From: Sphingomonas sp.
GTDB lineage: Bacteria; Pseudomonadota; Alphaproteobacteria; Sphingomonadales; Sphingomonadaceae
Direction of reading: 5' to 3'
Assembly (NCBI GenBank): GCA_017849555.1
Contig: JAFIGU010000014.1
Coordinates: 1-37,723, forward strand
DNA: 37,723 nt
Under the pieces are notes generated by a model. The model was not told the origin of the DNA and ran no database searches. It saw nothing but the letters and a program-made list of their open reading frames with translations. Positions 7,277 through 15,883 of this stretch are shown here, one piece after another (positions within the stretch are counted from its first letter, which is position 1; every line of letters starts with the position of its first letter). The position numbers and the translations under genes were made by a program.

Positions 7277-9766
7277 CTATTGAGGTGCTGGCGGCGCGCG
7301 AAGCGCATTGCTCAGATCCGGCGCGCGTTGGATACTGCCCTGCGACAGCCAGCGGCCTTGACCATTCTTGGTGTCGCGATCGGTCTGGCGCTTGAGCTTC
7401 TTGTCATAGTCGGGATCATATTCTGCCGCGAGCCGATCGAGCACGATCTGTTCCCACACGGCGCGCGTATGCCACCAGGTGCTGAGCCCCGGCGTATCCT
7501 TTCGCGCGAGATAGAGCGCTGCTCCGACGGGGTTCGCCGGCCGCTGCGTACCGTCCTGCTTTTTCTTGCCCGGGAGCCCCATCTTGGTCGCAACCATGAT
7601 GTCCTTCACCTGCGATCCCATCGGCCCTACCATCAGCTCGGCCCAGCCGTCGACGCGGTCAAGGCTGAAGCTGCCGAGCACATCGCCGACGATGCCGAGC
7701 GCGCCTGCCTGCAGCACGGCATCGGACCAGAATTCTCCGCTCTCCATGGGGCGTAGATCCTTGCCCTTGGCGAGTTCGCGGATCTGCATGACCGCGGCGC
7801 CGAGCACCGTCATGCCGATGAAGAATTCCGCGGCGTAGAGCGCGCCGCGCTTCGGCCCCAGCGCCATCGCGCGCCGGCCATGCTCGATCACCAGGCCGAT
7901 ACCGAAGGCGCGGAACTGCGACACCATGCGCGCGCCCATGTTCTTCCAGGTGCCGCGATCGCCGGGGGCCAACACGGCACGCGTGGTGAGGCTTGCCTCC
8001 TGGACGGCCGCGGCGGTCTCACCGTAAACATAGTCCATCAGCTTCGCCGCCGCGGCATCGCTGCCCAGCGTACCGCTTTCGCGGATGTTCGACGGCGAAA
8101 CGAACGACCGGCCGCCGCGATCGAGCGGGGCCGCCTGGCGGATCGCTGTCCAATCGGCCTGATCGACGCCGTAGCGCTGCAGCCCCTCGCGCAATTTCGC
8201 CGGCAGCTTCCCCCAGGCGACGTCGCGCTGGCGTGCGAGCTCGGCGAGCGTGTCCATGCCATAGGCGCGCTGGCCGGCCTCGGTCAGCTTGTTGAGACCC
8301 GAGATCCGCAGCACGTCATCAGCGACCACTGCAGTCCAGCCCGCGCGATCGGCATCGACGCCCCAGCGATGCAGGGTGGAGAGCGAATGCGCGGCATCGC
8401 GCATGCCGAGCTCGAGCTCGATCGCAATCTGACGATCCTTGCCGGAAAGCAGGCTGAGTTGCGACAGATACGAACGAAGCACCGACACTGCCGGCAGGCC
8501 GTTGAAGCGGCGCGCCATGAGCTGGGTGCCGACGTCCGACAATGCCGACAGCGGAGCGGCGCCAAGCTTCATGGCGGTGGTCAGGTTTAGGCCGCCCTCG
8601 AAGCCGCGCACGAACCAGGTGGGCGGGCCGTGGAGCAAGGTGTCGGCCTGCAGCAGCTGGCGGCCTTCGCCTTTGAGGTAGCGGTACATCTGCTCGGTAA
8701 AGGCGCGACCGCCGCCAAGCTTGTCCAGCGCCTTAGGATCATCCGACTGCGCCGCTCTTTTCGAGACGTGATCGAGCAGGTAGCGCATCGTCGCGTCGGG
8801 GTTCGGGCCTAGCCGCTCCATCATGGCGATGTCCTGCGCCATGCCGTCGATATGCCCCATGATCGCGTTGAAGGGGTTGCGTTCCCCGCCGAACTGGTCG
8901 TTGATGCGCAGCCAGGCGTCGGCATCCTTGAAGTGCAGCACGCGATGCTCGGCGCGTTGATTGGCGAGCTTGCCGGCGCCGCGCAGCGCCGCGCTCGGAT
9001 CTCCGGTCAGGCCATTGGTGCGGACGGTCTCGTAGATCCCGCCGAGCATCTCGCGCAGCGCGTCATCCGCCATCGGCGCGCCGGTGCGATTGTCGAAGAT
9101 CCGCGCGCGGTCGAGCTCGGGCATGAGCGTATCGACGAAAGTGTCGCGCGACACCTTGCGCACCAGCTGGGGCGACCAGCGATGCGGGAACCAATGCTCG
9201 AGGCGGCCGATGTTGCCGCCGGCAGCATTGAACCGCTGGCGCAGCGTGTCGAACAATTCGGTGATCGCCTGGGCGGTGGTCTTGGCGATGGCGTCGCCGC
9301 TGTCCTGGCCGTGCATCTCACGGACGACATTGCGCAGCCCGTCGCGATCGCGCGGCTTGCCGAGCAGGTTGCGGCTATGGCGCTCGAGGAATTCGCGCAG
9401 CTGGGCGTGCGCCTGATAGACGATCTGCTGGGTGCACAGCGTGACGTTCGGATAGGGCGCGTTGGTGTCGCGATAGAGCATCGCGCGGATGGCGCTGAAA
9501 TTGGCACCGGTGCGGTAGCGGTCGAGATCCTTCACCGCTTCGCGCTGGCGGTTGATCTGCAGCAGCGTCTGCCGCTTCTTGAGGCGCTGCTCGGCCGCGA
9601 GCTGGCGCAACGTCGCCTCGCTCGCCTCGGCCGCGGCCGCCTCGGGGCCCATCGACCGGCGATAGAAGCCTTCGAGCTCGTCGAACAATTCCTTCATGCG
9701 CGCGCCGCGCGTCGCGTCGATCTCGCCGCGCTTGACCATGCCGGGAATGCAATTGCCCAGGGACAT
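7277..9766 (-). CDS. Large internal virion protein (T7 gp16-like ejection protein)
   Basis: 829 residues. The N-terminal half is helical and charged; FPHRWSP sits at about residue 192. The C-terminal third has hydrophobic or amphipathic stretches (AAEFFIGMTVLGAAVMQI) ending in a polar tail. Size and position (after the gp14/gp15-like genes, directly before the tail fibre) match the last internal core protein of T7-like virions, which is ejected and helps DNA enter the cell. I see no transglycosylase motif here; that activity lies in the 885-residue protein next to it. In the ancestral order it would follow that gene directly, but a plus-strand moron now separates them. Confidence 0.7.
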   Translation of the reverse strand: MSLGNCIPGMVKRGEIDATRGARMKELFDELEGFYRRSMGPEAAAAEASEATLRQLAAEQRLKKRQTLLQINRQREAVKDLDRYRTGANFSAIRAMLYRDTNAPYPNVTLCTQQIVYQAHAQLREFLERHSRNLLGKPRDRDGLRNVVREMHGQDSGDAIAKTTAQAITELFDTLRQRFNAAGGNIGRLEHWFPHRWSPQLVRKVSRDTFVDTLMPELDRARIFDNRTGAPMADDALREMLGGIYETVRTNGLTGDPSAALRGAGKLANQRAEHRVLHFKDADAWLRINDQFGGERNPFNAIMGHIDGMAQDIAMMERLGPNPDATMRYLLDHVSKRAAQSDDPKALDKLGGGRAFTEQMYRYLKGEGRQLLQADTLLHGPPTWFVRGFEGGLNLTTAMKLGAAPLSALSDVGTQLMARRFNGLPAVSVLRSYLSQLSLLSGKDRQIAIELELGMRDAAHSLSTLHRWGVDADRAGWTAVVADDVLRISGLNKLTEAGQRAYGMDTLAELARQRDVAWGKLPAKLREGLQRYGVDQADWTAIRQAAPLDRGGRSFVSPSNIRESGTLGSDAAAAKLMDYVYGETAAAVQEASLTTRAVLAPGDRGTWKNMGARMVSQFRAFGIGLVIEHGRRAMALGPKRGALYAAEFFIGMTVLGAAVMQIRELAKGKDLRPMESGEFWSDAVLQAGALGIVGDVLGSFSLDRVDGWAELMVGPMGSQVKDIMVATKMGLPGKKKQDGTQRPANPVGAALYLARKDTPGLSTWWHTRAVWEQIVLDRLAAEYDPDYDKKLKRQTDRDTKNGQGRWLSQGSIQRAPDLSNALRAPPAPQ

Positions 9767-9817
9767 CGGTTAATCTTTCGCGCGACTCGGCGACCAGGGC
9801 CGAATGGAAGGGGGAAC

Positions 9818-10300
9818 ATGATCACCGAGATCGCCGCTGGGTTTGCCAGTTTGAAGTCGGCAGTAGATATTGTAACAGCCATCAATGGCGCGCTGAAGGC
9901 GAGCGAAGTGATCGAGATCAAGACCACTTTGAACCGCCTTATTCTCGACGCCCAACAAACGCTGTTTCTCGCGCAACAGGAAAATGCGGCGAGCGCCGAT
10001 CGCATACGCGAGCTTGAACAAGAGATCATTCGTATGACCGATTGGACGGCAGAGCGTCAAAATTATGAGCTTCGCGAAGTCGCCCCGGGTGCGTTTGCCT
10101 ATGTCAAAAAGGCAGCGATGCAAGACGCCGAGCCCGGTCATTGGCTTTGTACAAATTGCTTTGAGGACCGCAAGAAATCGATCCTCCAACTGCAGGGCCT
10201 TGGATCTACAGGACAATGGCATATCCATGCCTGCCCTAGGTGCAGCGCGAAATTTTCGATCCGCAAGGAGATGAAGATCCGGCGAAACGAAATGTACTAA
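9818..10300 (+). CDS. Moron: coiled-coil protein with C-terminal zinc ribbon
   Basis: 160 residues from ATG 9818 with GAAGGGGG just upstream. A hydrophobic or amphipathic N-terminus (about 1-28) is followed by a long heptad-rich region (about 35-78, ending RIRELEQEIIRMTDW). The C-terminus has CTNC (111-114) and CPRC (139-142), a zinc-ribbon pair. Similar coiled-coil plus CxxC...CxxC proteins occur as accessory genes in many prophages; their function is not known to me. It is the only plus-strand gene within the late module and sits between two internal virion genes. By eye it is lower in GC than its neighbours. It ends 17 bases before the convergent gene. Lysogen-expressed immunity or exclusion is a guess. 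Confidence 0.85.
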   Translation: MITEIAAGFASLKSAVDIVTAINGALKASEVIEIKTTLNRLILDAQQTLFLAQQENAASADRIRELEQEIIRMTDWTAERQNYELREVAPGAFAYVKKAAMQDAEPGHWLCTNCFEDRKKSILQLQGLGSTGQWHIHACPRCSAKFSIRKEMKIRRNEMY

Positions 10301-10317
10301 GCGACGCCACCCGCGCT

Positions 10318-12975
10318 TCATGCCTGCTCTCCTCTGCCCAGTGCCATGCACGCCCGAGCCGCCGCAATCGCCGCTTCGTCCTGGTCCAGCTCGTGCAGCG
10401 CGTCCGCGGCGTTGATCACGTCGCCTTCTTCGTTGAGCCGCACAGTCAGGTCAGCCCCTTCACCATCGGCCAGCCACATCCTCAGATCGTGCTCGAGACT
10501 GTCGATCTGATGAGCGACACCTTCACCGTTGGGATCGTCGAAGGCCCGCAGGACCTCGGCGCGCGTCGCCGGCGCGATCTCCTCGGGCGGGTCAATGCGC
10601 TCGACGGAGAGGTTGCCCGGCTCCTCGCGCGCCATTCGATCGGCCTGGGCGCGGCTCGCCGTCCACCATACGGGCTCGCCGCCCTCGGCCGAGCGCACCG
10701 CATAGAGCGGCTCGAGCCTGCGCCCGTCCGCCGCGCTCTGCGCCCAATAGCGCTCCATGTCGGGGGTGGCGTTGCCGGCTGGGGCGTCAGATCCGCTCCC
10801 GCCAACATCCGGTCGACGCGCGGATGAGAGATCGGAGGAGGCGTTCCGTTGGCGCCTCGCGCTGACAAACGCCGCGCCATCGGGCGTGAGCTCGCCCGCG
10901 CCGCTCAGTTCGTCGACCTGGTGGCCTGCGTCGCGGAGCATGTCATAGAGGCGCGTCGCGATACCCTGCCGGCGAAGTTCCGGCGCGACATAACTGCCGA
11001 CTTCATTGGAGATTTCTCGCGCTTCGGCGGTGAGCGGCATTCTGACCACAGCCTGGGGAACACCGTCCCGATCGCGATACACCGCACTCGCCCAGTGCCC
11101 TTCATCTATATGAAGCGCGTAACCGGGCTCGCCGCGAGGCGTAAATGCTAGGAGCGACGCAGGCCCCATGCCGTTCGCCTCGAGGCTCTTTGCCTCTGCG
11201 GCGGAAATCGTCGCCTGGACAGGGCGTGGCGGCAACGGGTCGTCGATCGGCGAGATCCCCGGTTCATCCGCAAGATCTCGCGGCGATCGCGCGCGCGGAT
11301 CGTCGAGGTCGAACGGGATATCGTCATCGGCGATATCATCAGCGCGCCGGGGTGGCGCATCCTCGCGCTGGAAATCCGCCCACTCGCGATCGGCCGCCTC
11401 AGCCTGTTGCTGCGCCTGGCGCCAGGCGAGGTCGCCGCCCTCGTCGTCGGGGAAGATATCACGGCGCAACACCGGTGCAGATCCGCGCTCGCCGCCGACG
11501 CGGGCGTGCGCCCAATCGATCACGTCGTCGGCGGTCTTGCCGCGAAGGAAGGGGTTGGCGTCGATCGCCGCTTTCGACAGGATCTCCTCGATCGGCGTGT
11601 CGCCCGCCGCGCGGAGGATCTTCGCCCCGCCACCGGTGCCGGCGAAATGCATGAGGTAGAGGTTGCCGGCATCTTCCGGCGCGCCGATGCGCGACAACGC
11701 GGACCGGTACTCGGCGCCCAGGCGGTCCATGACCTTTTCCTGCCACACCGGATGATCGCGCATCCCGAGCAGGCCGGCATCGGTCATGCCCTTTGCCTCG
11801 GGCAGATCGCGCGCAACGCGTAGCCAGGTGCGGTCGACCACCTGGTAGCGCCCGGTCGCGGTCGACCGCGAGTTGCGCGCGGTATCATCCCCGCCGCTCT
11901 CCGCCTGGCGCACGCGGGATTTGAACTGTTCCCATGGATCCGCGGCGCGGCGCGCCGCCGCTTCGGCCGTGCTCAACGGCCGATTGCCGGGCATGTTGAG
12001 CGGCACGAGCTGGTCAAGCCGCGACGCGGCCGGCTCCGGCGCCGACGCGGCCTGGACGAGCGCATCGACCTGGGCAGCGTAACGATCGGTATCCTTGCCC
12101 GGCCGATAGGGCGACGAGGCGATGATCTCGTCTTCGCGCTCGAGCTGGCGCGTCGCGGCCTGCTCGGCATCGGTCATCCGATCCCAGCCGATCTTTTCCC
12201 GCATCTGACGGGCAAGATCGCCGGCGGTACTGAACACGCGCTCGGCCGGCTTTTCGAGCGCCTTGAAACCGGCGCCGAACACCGCGCCGGTGCCGGCCGC
12301 TATCGCGAGATCGCTCGCCGCGCTGAGTGGCGTCGTCTCGACACCGCGCCCCGCTCGCTCGAATGCACGCGCCGGCGCCTGCGCCGCCTCGATCTGCAGG
12401 TTGATCGTCGCATCGCGCAGCGCAGCCTGGGCGATCGTTCGCGCGCTGCCGGCGCCGACGATCATGCCCGCCTGGTTGATCGGGTCGGACATGCCGCCGT
12501 AGAATTGGCCGGCTAGCCATGGGATCCAGCTGCTCTGCTCGAGCGTGCGCCGGCGATCGGCGTCGCCGGCGTCGACCGGCGCGGTGCGTGCGGCGCGGAA
12601 TGCGATCGGATCCTTGCCGACGTCGGCGAAGGCCTTGGGGTCGCGCTTGCGCGCCTCGGCGATCCCCTGCCAGATCGCGTCCTCGTTGTAGAACGGCTGG
12701 GCCCCGGGGAGTGACACCCGCCACGAATAGCGATCGCTCGCAAGGCCGCGCCGGCCGAGCTCGTCGACGATCGCCGCATAGCCGTCGTCAAGCGCCTTCT
12801 GGCGCTGTGCCTCGTGGATCTCGTCGAGACCCGCGGCGGATTTCGCGGCGGTGTTGAACTGGGACCAAAGCGACGGGGGATCGACCGGTTTTGGCACGCC
12901 GGGGCCGCGCGGGCCGAGCAGGCGATAGGCTTCAGTTGGCGCGTCGAGCCCGAGAAGCGACGGGCCATCTGTCAC
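10318..12975 (-). CDS. Internal virion protein with lytic transglycosylase and GNAT-like domains
   Basis: 885 residues. Residues about 347-495 form a lytic transglycosylase fold: QAESGGD (catalytic Glu about 359), TATGRYQVVDRTWL, and NLYLMHFAGTGGGAKIL. It should open the murein locally during genome ejection. Residues about 600-710 look like a GNAT acetyltransferase core, with YALHIDEGHW, VVRMPLTAEAREISNEVGSY, and the acetyl-CoA loop RRQGIA (668-673). The ends are linker-like. The start ATG overlaps the stop of the upstream gp15-like gene (ATGA). In T7 the transglycosylase is part of gp16, so the domain sits in a neighbouring protein here. Whether the GNAT domain acetylates anything is unknown. 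Confidence 0.8.
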   Translation of the reverse strand: MTDGPSLLGLDAPTEAYRLLGPRGPGVPKPVDPPSLWSQFNTAAKSAAGLDEIHEAQRQKALDDGYAAIVDELGRRGLASDRYSWRVSLPGAQPFYNEDAIWQGIAEARKRDPKAFADVGKDPIAFRAARTAPVDAGDADRRRTLEQSSWIPWLAGQFYGGMSDPINQAGMIVGAGSARTIAQAALRDATINLQIEAAQAPARAFERAGRGVETTPLSAASDLAIAAGTGAVFGAGFKALEKPAERVFSTAGDLARQMREKIGWDRMTDAEQAATRQLEREDEIIASSPYRPGKDTDRYAAQVDALVQAASAPEPAASRLDQLVPLNMPGNRPLSTAEAAARRAADPWEQFKSRVRQAESGGDDTARNSRSTATGRYQVVDRTWLRVARDLPEAKGMTDAGLLGMRDHPVWQEKVMDRLGAEYRSALSRIGAPEDAGNLYLMHFAGTGGGAKILRAAGDTPIEEILSKAAIDANPFLRGKTADDVIDWAHARVGGERGSAPVLRRDIFPDDEGGDLAWRQAQQQAEAADREWADFQREDAPPRRADDIADDDIPFDLDDPRARSPRDLADEPGISPIDDPLPPRPVQATISAAEAKSLEANGMGPASLLAFTPRGEPGYALHIDEGHWASAVYRDRDGVPQAVVRMPLTAEAREISNEVGSYVAPELRRQGIATRLYDMLRDAGHQVDELSGAGELTPDGAAFVSARRQRNASSDLSSARRPDVGGSGSDAPAGNATPDMERYWAQSAADGRRLEPLYAVRSAEGGEPVWWTASRAQADRMAREEPGNLSVERIDPPEEIAPATRAEVLRAFDDPNGEGVAHQIDSLEHDLRMWLADGEGADLTVRLNEEGDVINAADALHELDQDEAAIAAARACMALGRGEQA

Positions 12976-14969
12976 TGGGCAAGCCCGTTGAAATCGACGA
13001 CATAGTCGCCGCCGCGTTTATCATGGACCAACTGACCATTGGGCCCTCGAAAGCCATAGCGGCCGTTGCCGATCGCAGTCGGCAGCAGGTTCACGAGTTC
13101 GGTGCGCGTGAGCGGTGTCTTGTCGCTCCATATCGGAACACCACCACCCGATGCGCGGGCGTAGTCCTCCGCTGAAGCGCGCCGAAAGCGGGTAAGCAGA
13201 TCATCTGGCTTGACCCCCTGTGGCACCAACACGATCCCGCTTTTGGTGCGCGCAATGCCGCCAGTCGCGCCATTTGGTTCGGGCATGCGCCCGAGCACCG
13301 TCTCGATGGCCTCGGCGAAGCGGCCAGGGTTATAGGCCTGCTCACCTCCGTTGACCGCCCGCTGGCCGTAAAAGGCTTTCGCCGCTTTGAATACATCGTC
13401 GCGATACGATCCTGGGATCCAGCGCAGCATCGGCCCGTACCACTTGTTGAAATCGGCGCTAGCGCGCGCCTCATTCCAAACCTGCGGTGCCGATTTGAGC
13501 GTCTCCTCGCCCTGCAAAACCTCGCGCGCGATCGAGGGCGCCAACTGGGACGCGATGCGAAACGGCGCGTTGCCCGGACCGGCGATCTGCGCTGCGGCAG
13601 CCCTGATCACCTGTGGGTCGCCGAAGCCCTGGATGAGTTGCAGCGCCTCCATTTTCTGTGACGGGCCACCTGTCATCAGGTCGCGGAAGGTGGGCAATTC
13701 GGTTGGCAGGAGCGGATCCGCCGTCGGGCGCCCATATTGTGCAGCCGCTGCCTTGGCATAGGCCGTGCGCATGCGCATGCTCGACGGGTCCGCCGGATTG
13801 ATCGGCGCCACGGGCTTCCCTGTCGCAAACTGCAGGGCAAGCATCGCGCCGCCCGGTTGGCCGAGCATGCCGGCCAATTGACCGCGAAGCGCGGTGAGGC
13901 CAGTCAGAGTCGACGCTTCATGCGGGGTCAGACCGGTACCATTGTTACGGATCGCGGTGAGCGATGCGATCTGCTGATCGAGCTGGGGCAGGCTATCGCC
14001 ACGATGCCCGATCGCCGCGGCCATGCCGGCACCCTGCGCGCGCGCGGTGACAGCGGAAGAATTGTCGCCGATCGCATCATACCGCTGGGCGAGGGTCTCC
14101 CAATCTTGCGGCGTACCAGCGCCGGTTTCGAGCTTGGCTCGATCGGTTTGAAGAGCCTCTTTCTCAAGGTGTAGCTGCAGGGCCGATTGCGCTTTTGTCG
14201 CTGCATCGCGGCGCCGGATCTCGACGTCGATGCCGCTACGCAAATGCTGCATTTGCTCCTTCGACAGCATCGAGTCGAACTCGCCGCTATCGAGCACGCG
14301 CTTAAGAGCTTCGGGGTCACGGCGCAGCATGCCATTTGCAAATCCGCCGGTGATCGCCTGCTCGCCCTCATGGATCAGCTTTGCCTTGACGTCGGCCGGG
14401 GTGCCCTCGAGCGACATCACCCCTTGATGGTAAAAGCTTAGCTCCTCACCGAAGGCTTTAGGATCAACAAGACGCTCCGCCCGGTTGGCTGCCGCATCAA
14501 TCACATTGCCCTGATCGGTAACGATCTTTCCAACGCGCCGGCCTTCCTGCCACTGATATTCGCTGGAATTAAACCGCGACCCGAACTCCGCGATCTGCGC
14601 CTGGGCGGAGCGCTGGACGCGACGATCGGTGATGCCGTCGAGCAAGCTCTTGGAGTTTTCGTCCAGCCATTGACGCATCTGATCGGCATGGCCCACGCCG
14701 CCTGGCGCGGCATTATTGCGCGCGTCGACCGACGCCTTGTCGGCCGCCTCGCGCAGCTGCGCGAATCGCGCGTTGAACGACGCGGCCTCGCTGTCGGCCC
14801 GCTGCTGGCGCTCGATCGACATGTTGGTCATATCGGCACGGTGCAAGCTATTGCCGATCGCCTCGATGCCAGCGCCAATGCCGGCACCGAACGCCGTCGG
14901 ATCTGCGCGCGGCAACGACGACGCCGGCGCCGGGCCGACCTGGCTATTGTACCCCGTTTCCGCCGGCAT
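12972..14969 (-). CDS. Internal virion protein (T7 gp15-like)
   Basis: 665 residues, largely helical, with many Ala/Gln/Arg/Glu residues, no signal peptide and no enzymatic motif I recognise. It starts where the gp14-like gene ends (TGATG-type overlap at 14969) and overlaps the transglycosylase-bearing gene at its own end. Order, size and composition match the second internal core/ejection protein of T7-like podoviruses, which forms the periplasmic part of the ejection channel. The assignment is by context rather than by a motif. Confidence 0.65.
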   Translation of the reverse strand: MPAETGYNSQVGPAPASSLPRADPTAFGAGIGAGIEAIGNSLHRADMTNMSIERQQRADSEAASFNARFAQLREAADKASVDARNNAAPGGVGHADQMRQWLDENSKSLLDGITDRRVQRSAQAQIAEFGSRFNSSEYQWQEGRRVGKIVTDQGNVIDAAANRAERLVDPKAFGEELSFYHQGVMSLEGTPADVKAKLIHEGEQAITGGFANGMLRRDPEALKRVLDSGEFDSMLSKEQMQHLRSGIDVEIRRRDAATKAQSALQLHLEKEALQTDRAKLETGAGTPQDWETLAQRYDAIGDNSSAVTARAQGAGMAAAIGHRGDSLPQLDQQIASLTAIRNNGTGLTPHEASTLTGLTALRGQLAGMLGQPGGAMLALQFATGKPVAPINPADPSSMRMRTAYAKAAAAQYGRPTADPLLPTELPTFRDLMTGGPSQKMEALQLIQGFGDPQVIRAAAAQIAGPGNAPFRIASQLAPSIAREVLQGEETLKSAPQVWNEARASADFNKWYGPMLRWIPGSYRDDVFKAAKAFYGQRAVNGGEQAYNPGRFAEAIETVLGRMPEPNGATGGIARTKSGIVLVPQGVKPDDLLTRFRRASAEDYARASGGGVPIWSDKTPLTRTELVNLLPTAIGNGRYGFRGPNGQLVHDKRGGDYVVDFNGLAQ

Positions 14970-15430
14970 CAGCCACCCCTCCCGCCGATACCGGCATTCA
15001 TCGCATTCTTGTCACTCGCCCAGTCGAGCGCCTTCGACGTGCCGCCCAACAAGCTGGTCATCAGCGCATTCTTGCCCTTCGCCATCTCGAGATCGCCCTG
15101 GGCACGCATCGCGCGCGCGCGGCGCGCGGCCTGCTGGCGCACCTGCAGCGCGTCGAATGCCGCATTGATCTGGCTTTCGGCCAGCGCATCGAGCGCCGAC
15201 CCGGTGCCCTGCGCGAAGCCGTTCTCACCCTGCGAAGCGACCTGCTGCCCGATCGCCTGGCGCGCCGCGGCGCGGATCCGCGCTTCCTCGGCCGCGCCGG
15301 CGTTTTCCTCCTCGATCGCGGTGTTATAGGCCGCGTCGCGGTTGTACTTGCCCGCGCTATAGCCGCCGATGCCCTGGACGACGCTGCCGGCGACGTTCGC
15401 TGCCATCGCAAGGGATCCCGGATCCGTCAC
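14969..15430 (-). CDS. Internal virion protein (T7 gp14-like)
   Basis: 153 residues. An N-terminal Ala/Gly-rich hydrophobic stretch (AMAANVAGSVVQGIGGYSAGK) is followed by an Ala/Glu/Arg/Gln-rich helix and a hydrophobic Gly/Ser tail. This small Ala-rich product lies between the gp13-like and gp15-like genes, as gp14 does in T7, where gp14 ends up in the host outer membrane during ejection. The function is inferred from gene order and composition. Confidence 0.65.
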   Translation of the reverse strand: MTDPGSLAMAANVAGSVVQGIGGYSAGKYNRDAAYNTAIEEENAGAAEEARIRAAARQAIGQQVASQGENGFAQGTGSALDALAESQINAAFDALQVRQQAARRARAMRAQGDLEMAKGKNALMTSLLGGTSKALDWASDKNAMNAGIGGRGG

Positions 15431-15433
15431 CCT

Positions 15434-15883
15434 TCAATCCTCCCTGAGCCGCTCGAACAACACATGCGTCTCCGACAGCGCGCCAAAGCAGCGCAGCACA
15501 TGCGCGGCCTGCAGGCCGACCAGGCGCGCCCACGTGCATTCGGCCGGGGTCTCCGCCCGCACGATCGCTTCGATGCGCCGGAGCGGACTGGCGGCGATGC
15601 GCGCGCGGGCGAAGCGGGTGACGGCGAGGTGTGCGGCGCCAAGCCCTTCGGCGAGGATCGCCCAGGCGACGGCCTGCCGGCCGGGAAAGGTTTCTCGCAG
15701 GCCGATGCAGGCGACGACGCGATCGCGATGACGGATCGTCCAGGCTTCGCCAGGGCCGCGCGCCAGCTCGGCCGCCTCGTCGAGCGACATGGTCCGCTCG
15801 ATCCCCAGCTGCAGGCGCTGCGATGCCTGGCGCTGGATCTCGAGCGCATCGATCGCGGCCAGGGGCGTGATCGCGATCGTCAC
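15434..15883 (-). CDS. T7 gp13-like protein with GNAT-like fold
   Basis: 149 residues. The layout AWTIRHRDRVVACIGLRETFPGRQAVAWAILAEGL is that of small phage proteins related to T7 gp13, which resemble GNAT acetyltransferases: a strand-turn-strand core, a central A(W/L)A strand, then a helix and RIEAIVRAETPAECTWARLVGL. It lies between the tail nozzle gene (ATGA overlap) and the gp14-like gene, the T7 order 12-13-14. In T7 gp13 is needed for virion morphogenesis. Acetyltransferase activity is not implied. Confidence 0.7.
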   Translation of the reverse strand: MTIAITPLAAIDALEIQRQASQRLQLGIERTMSLDEAAELARGPGEAWTIRHRDRVVACIGLRETFPGRQAVAWAILAEGLGAAHLAVTRFARARIAASPLRRIEAIVRAETPAECTWARLVGLQAAHVLRCFGALSETHVLFERLRED

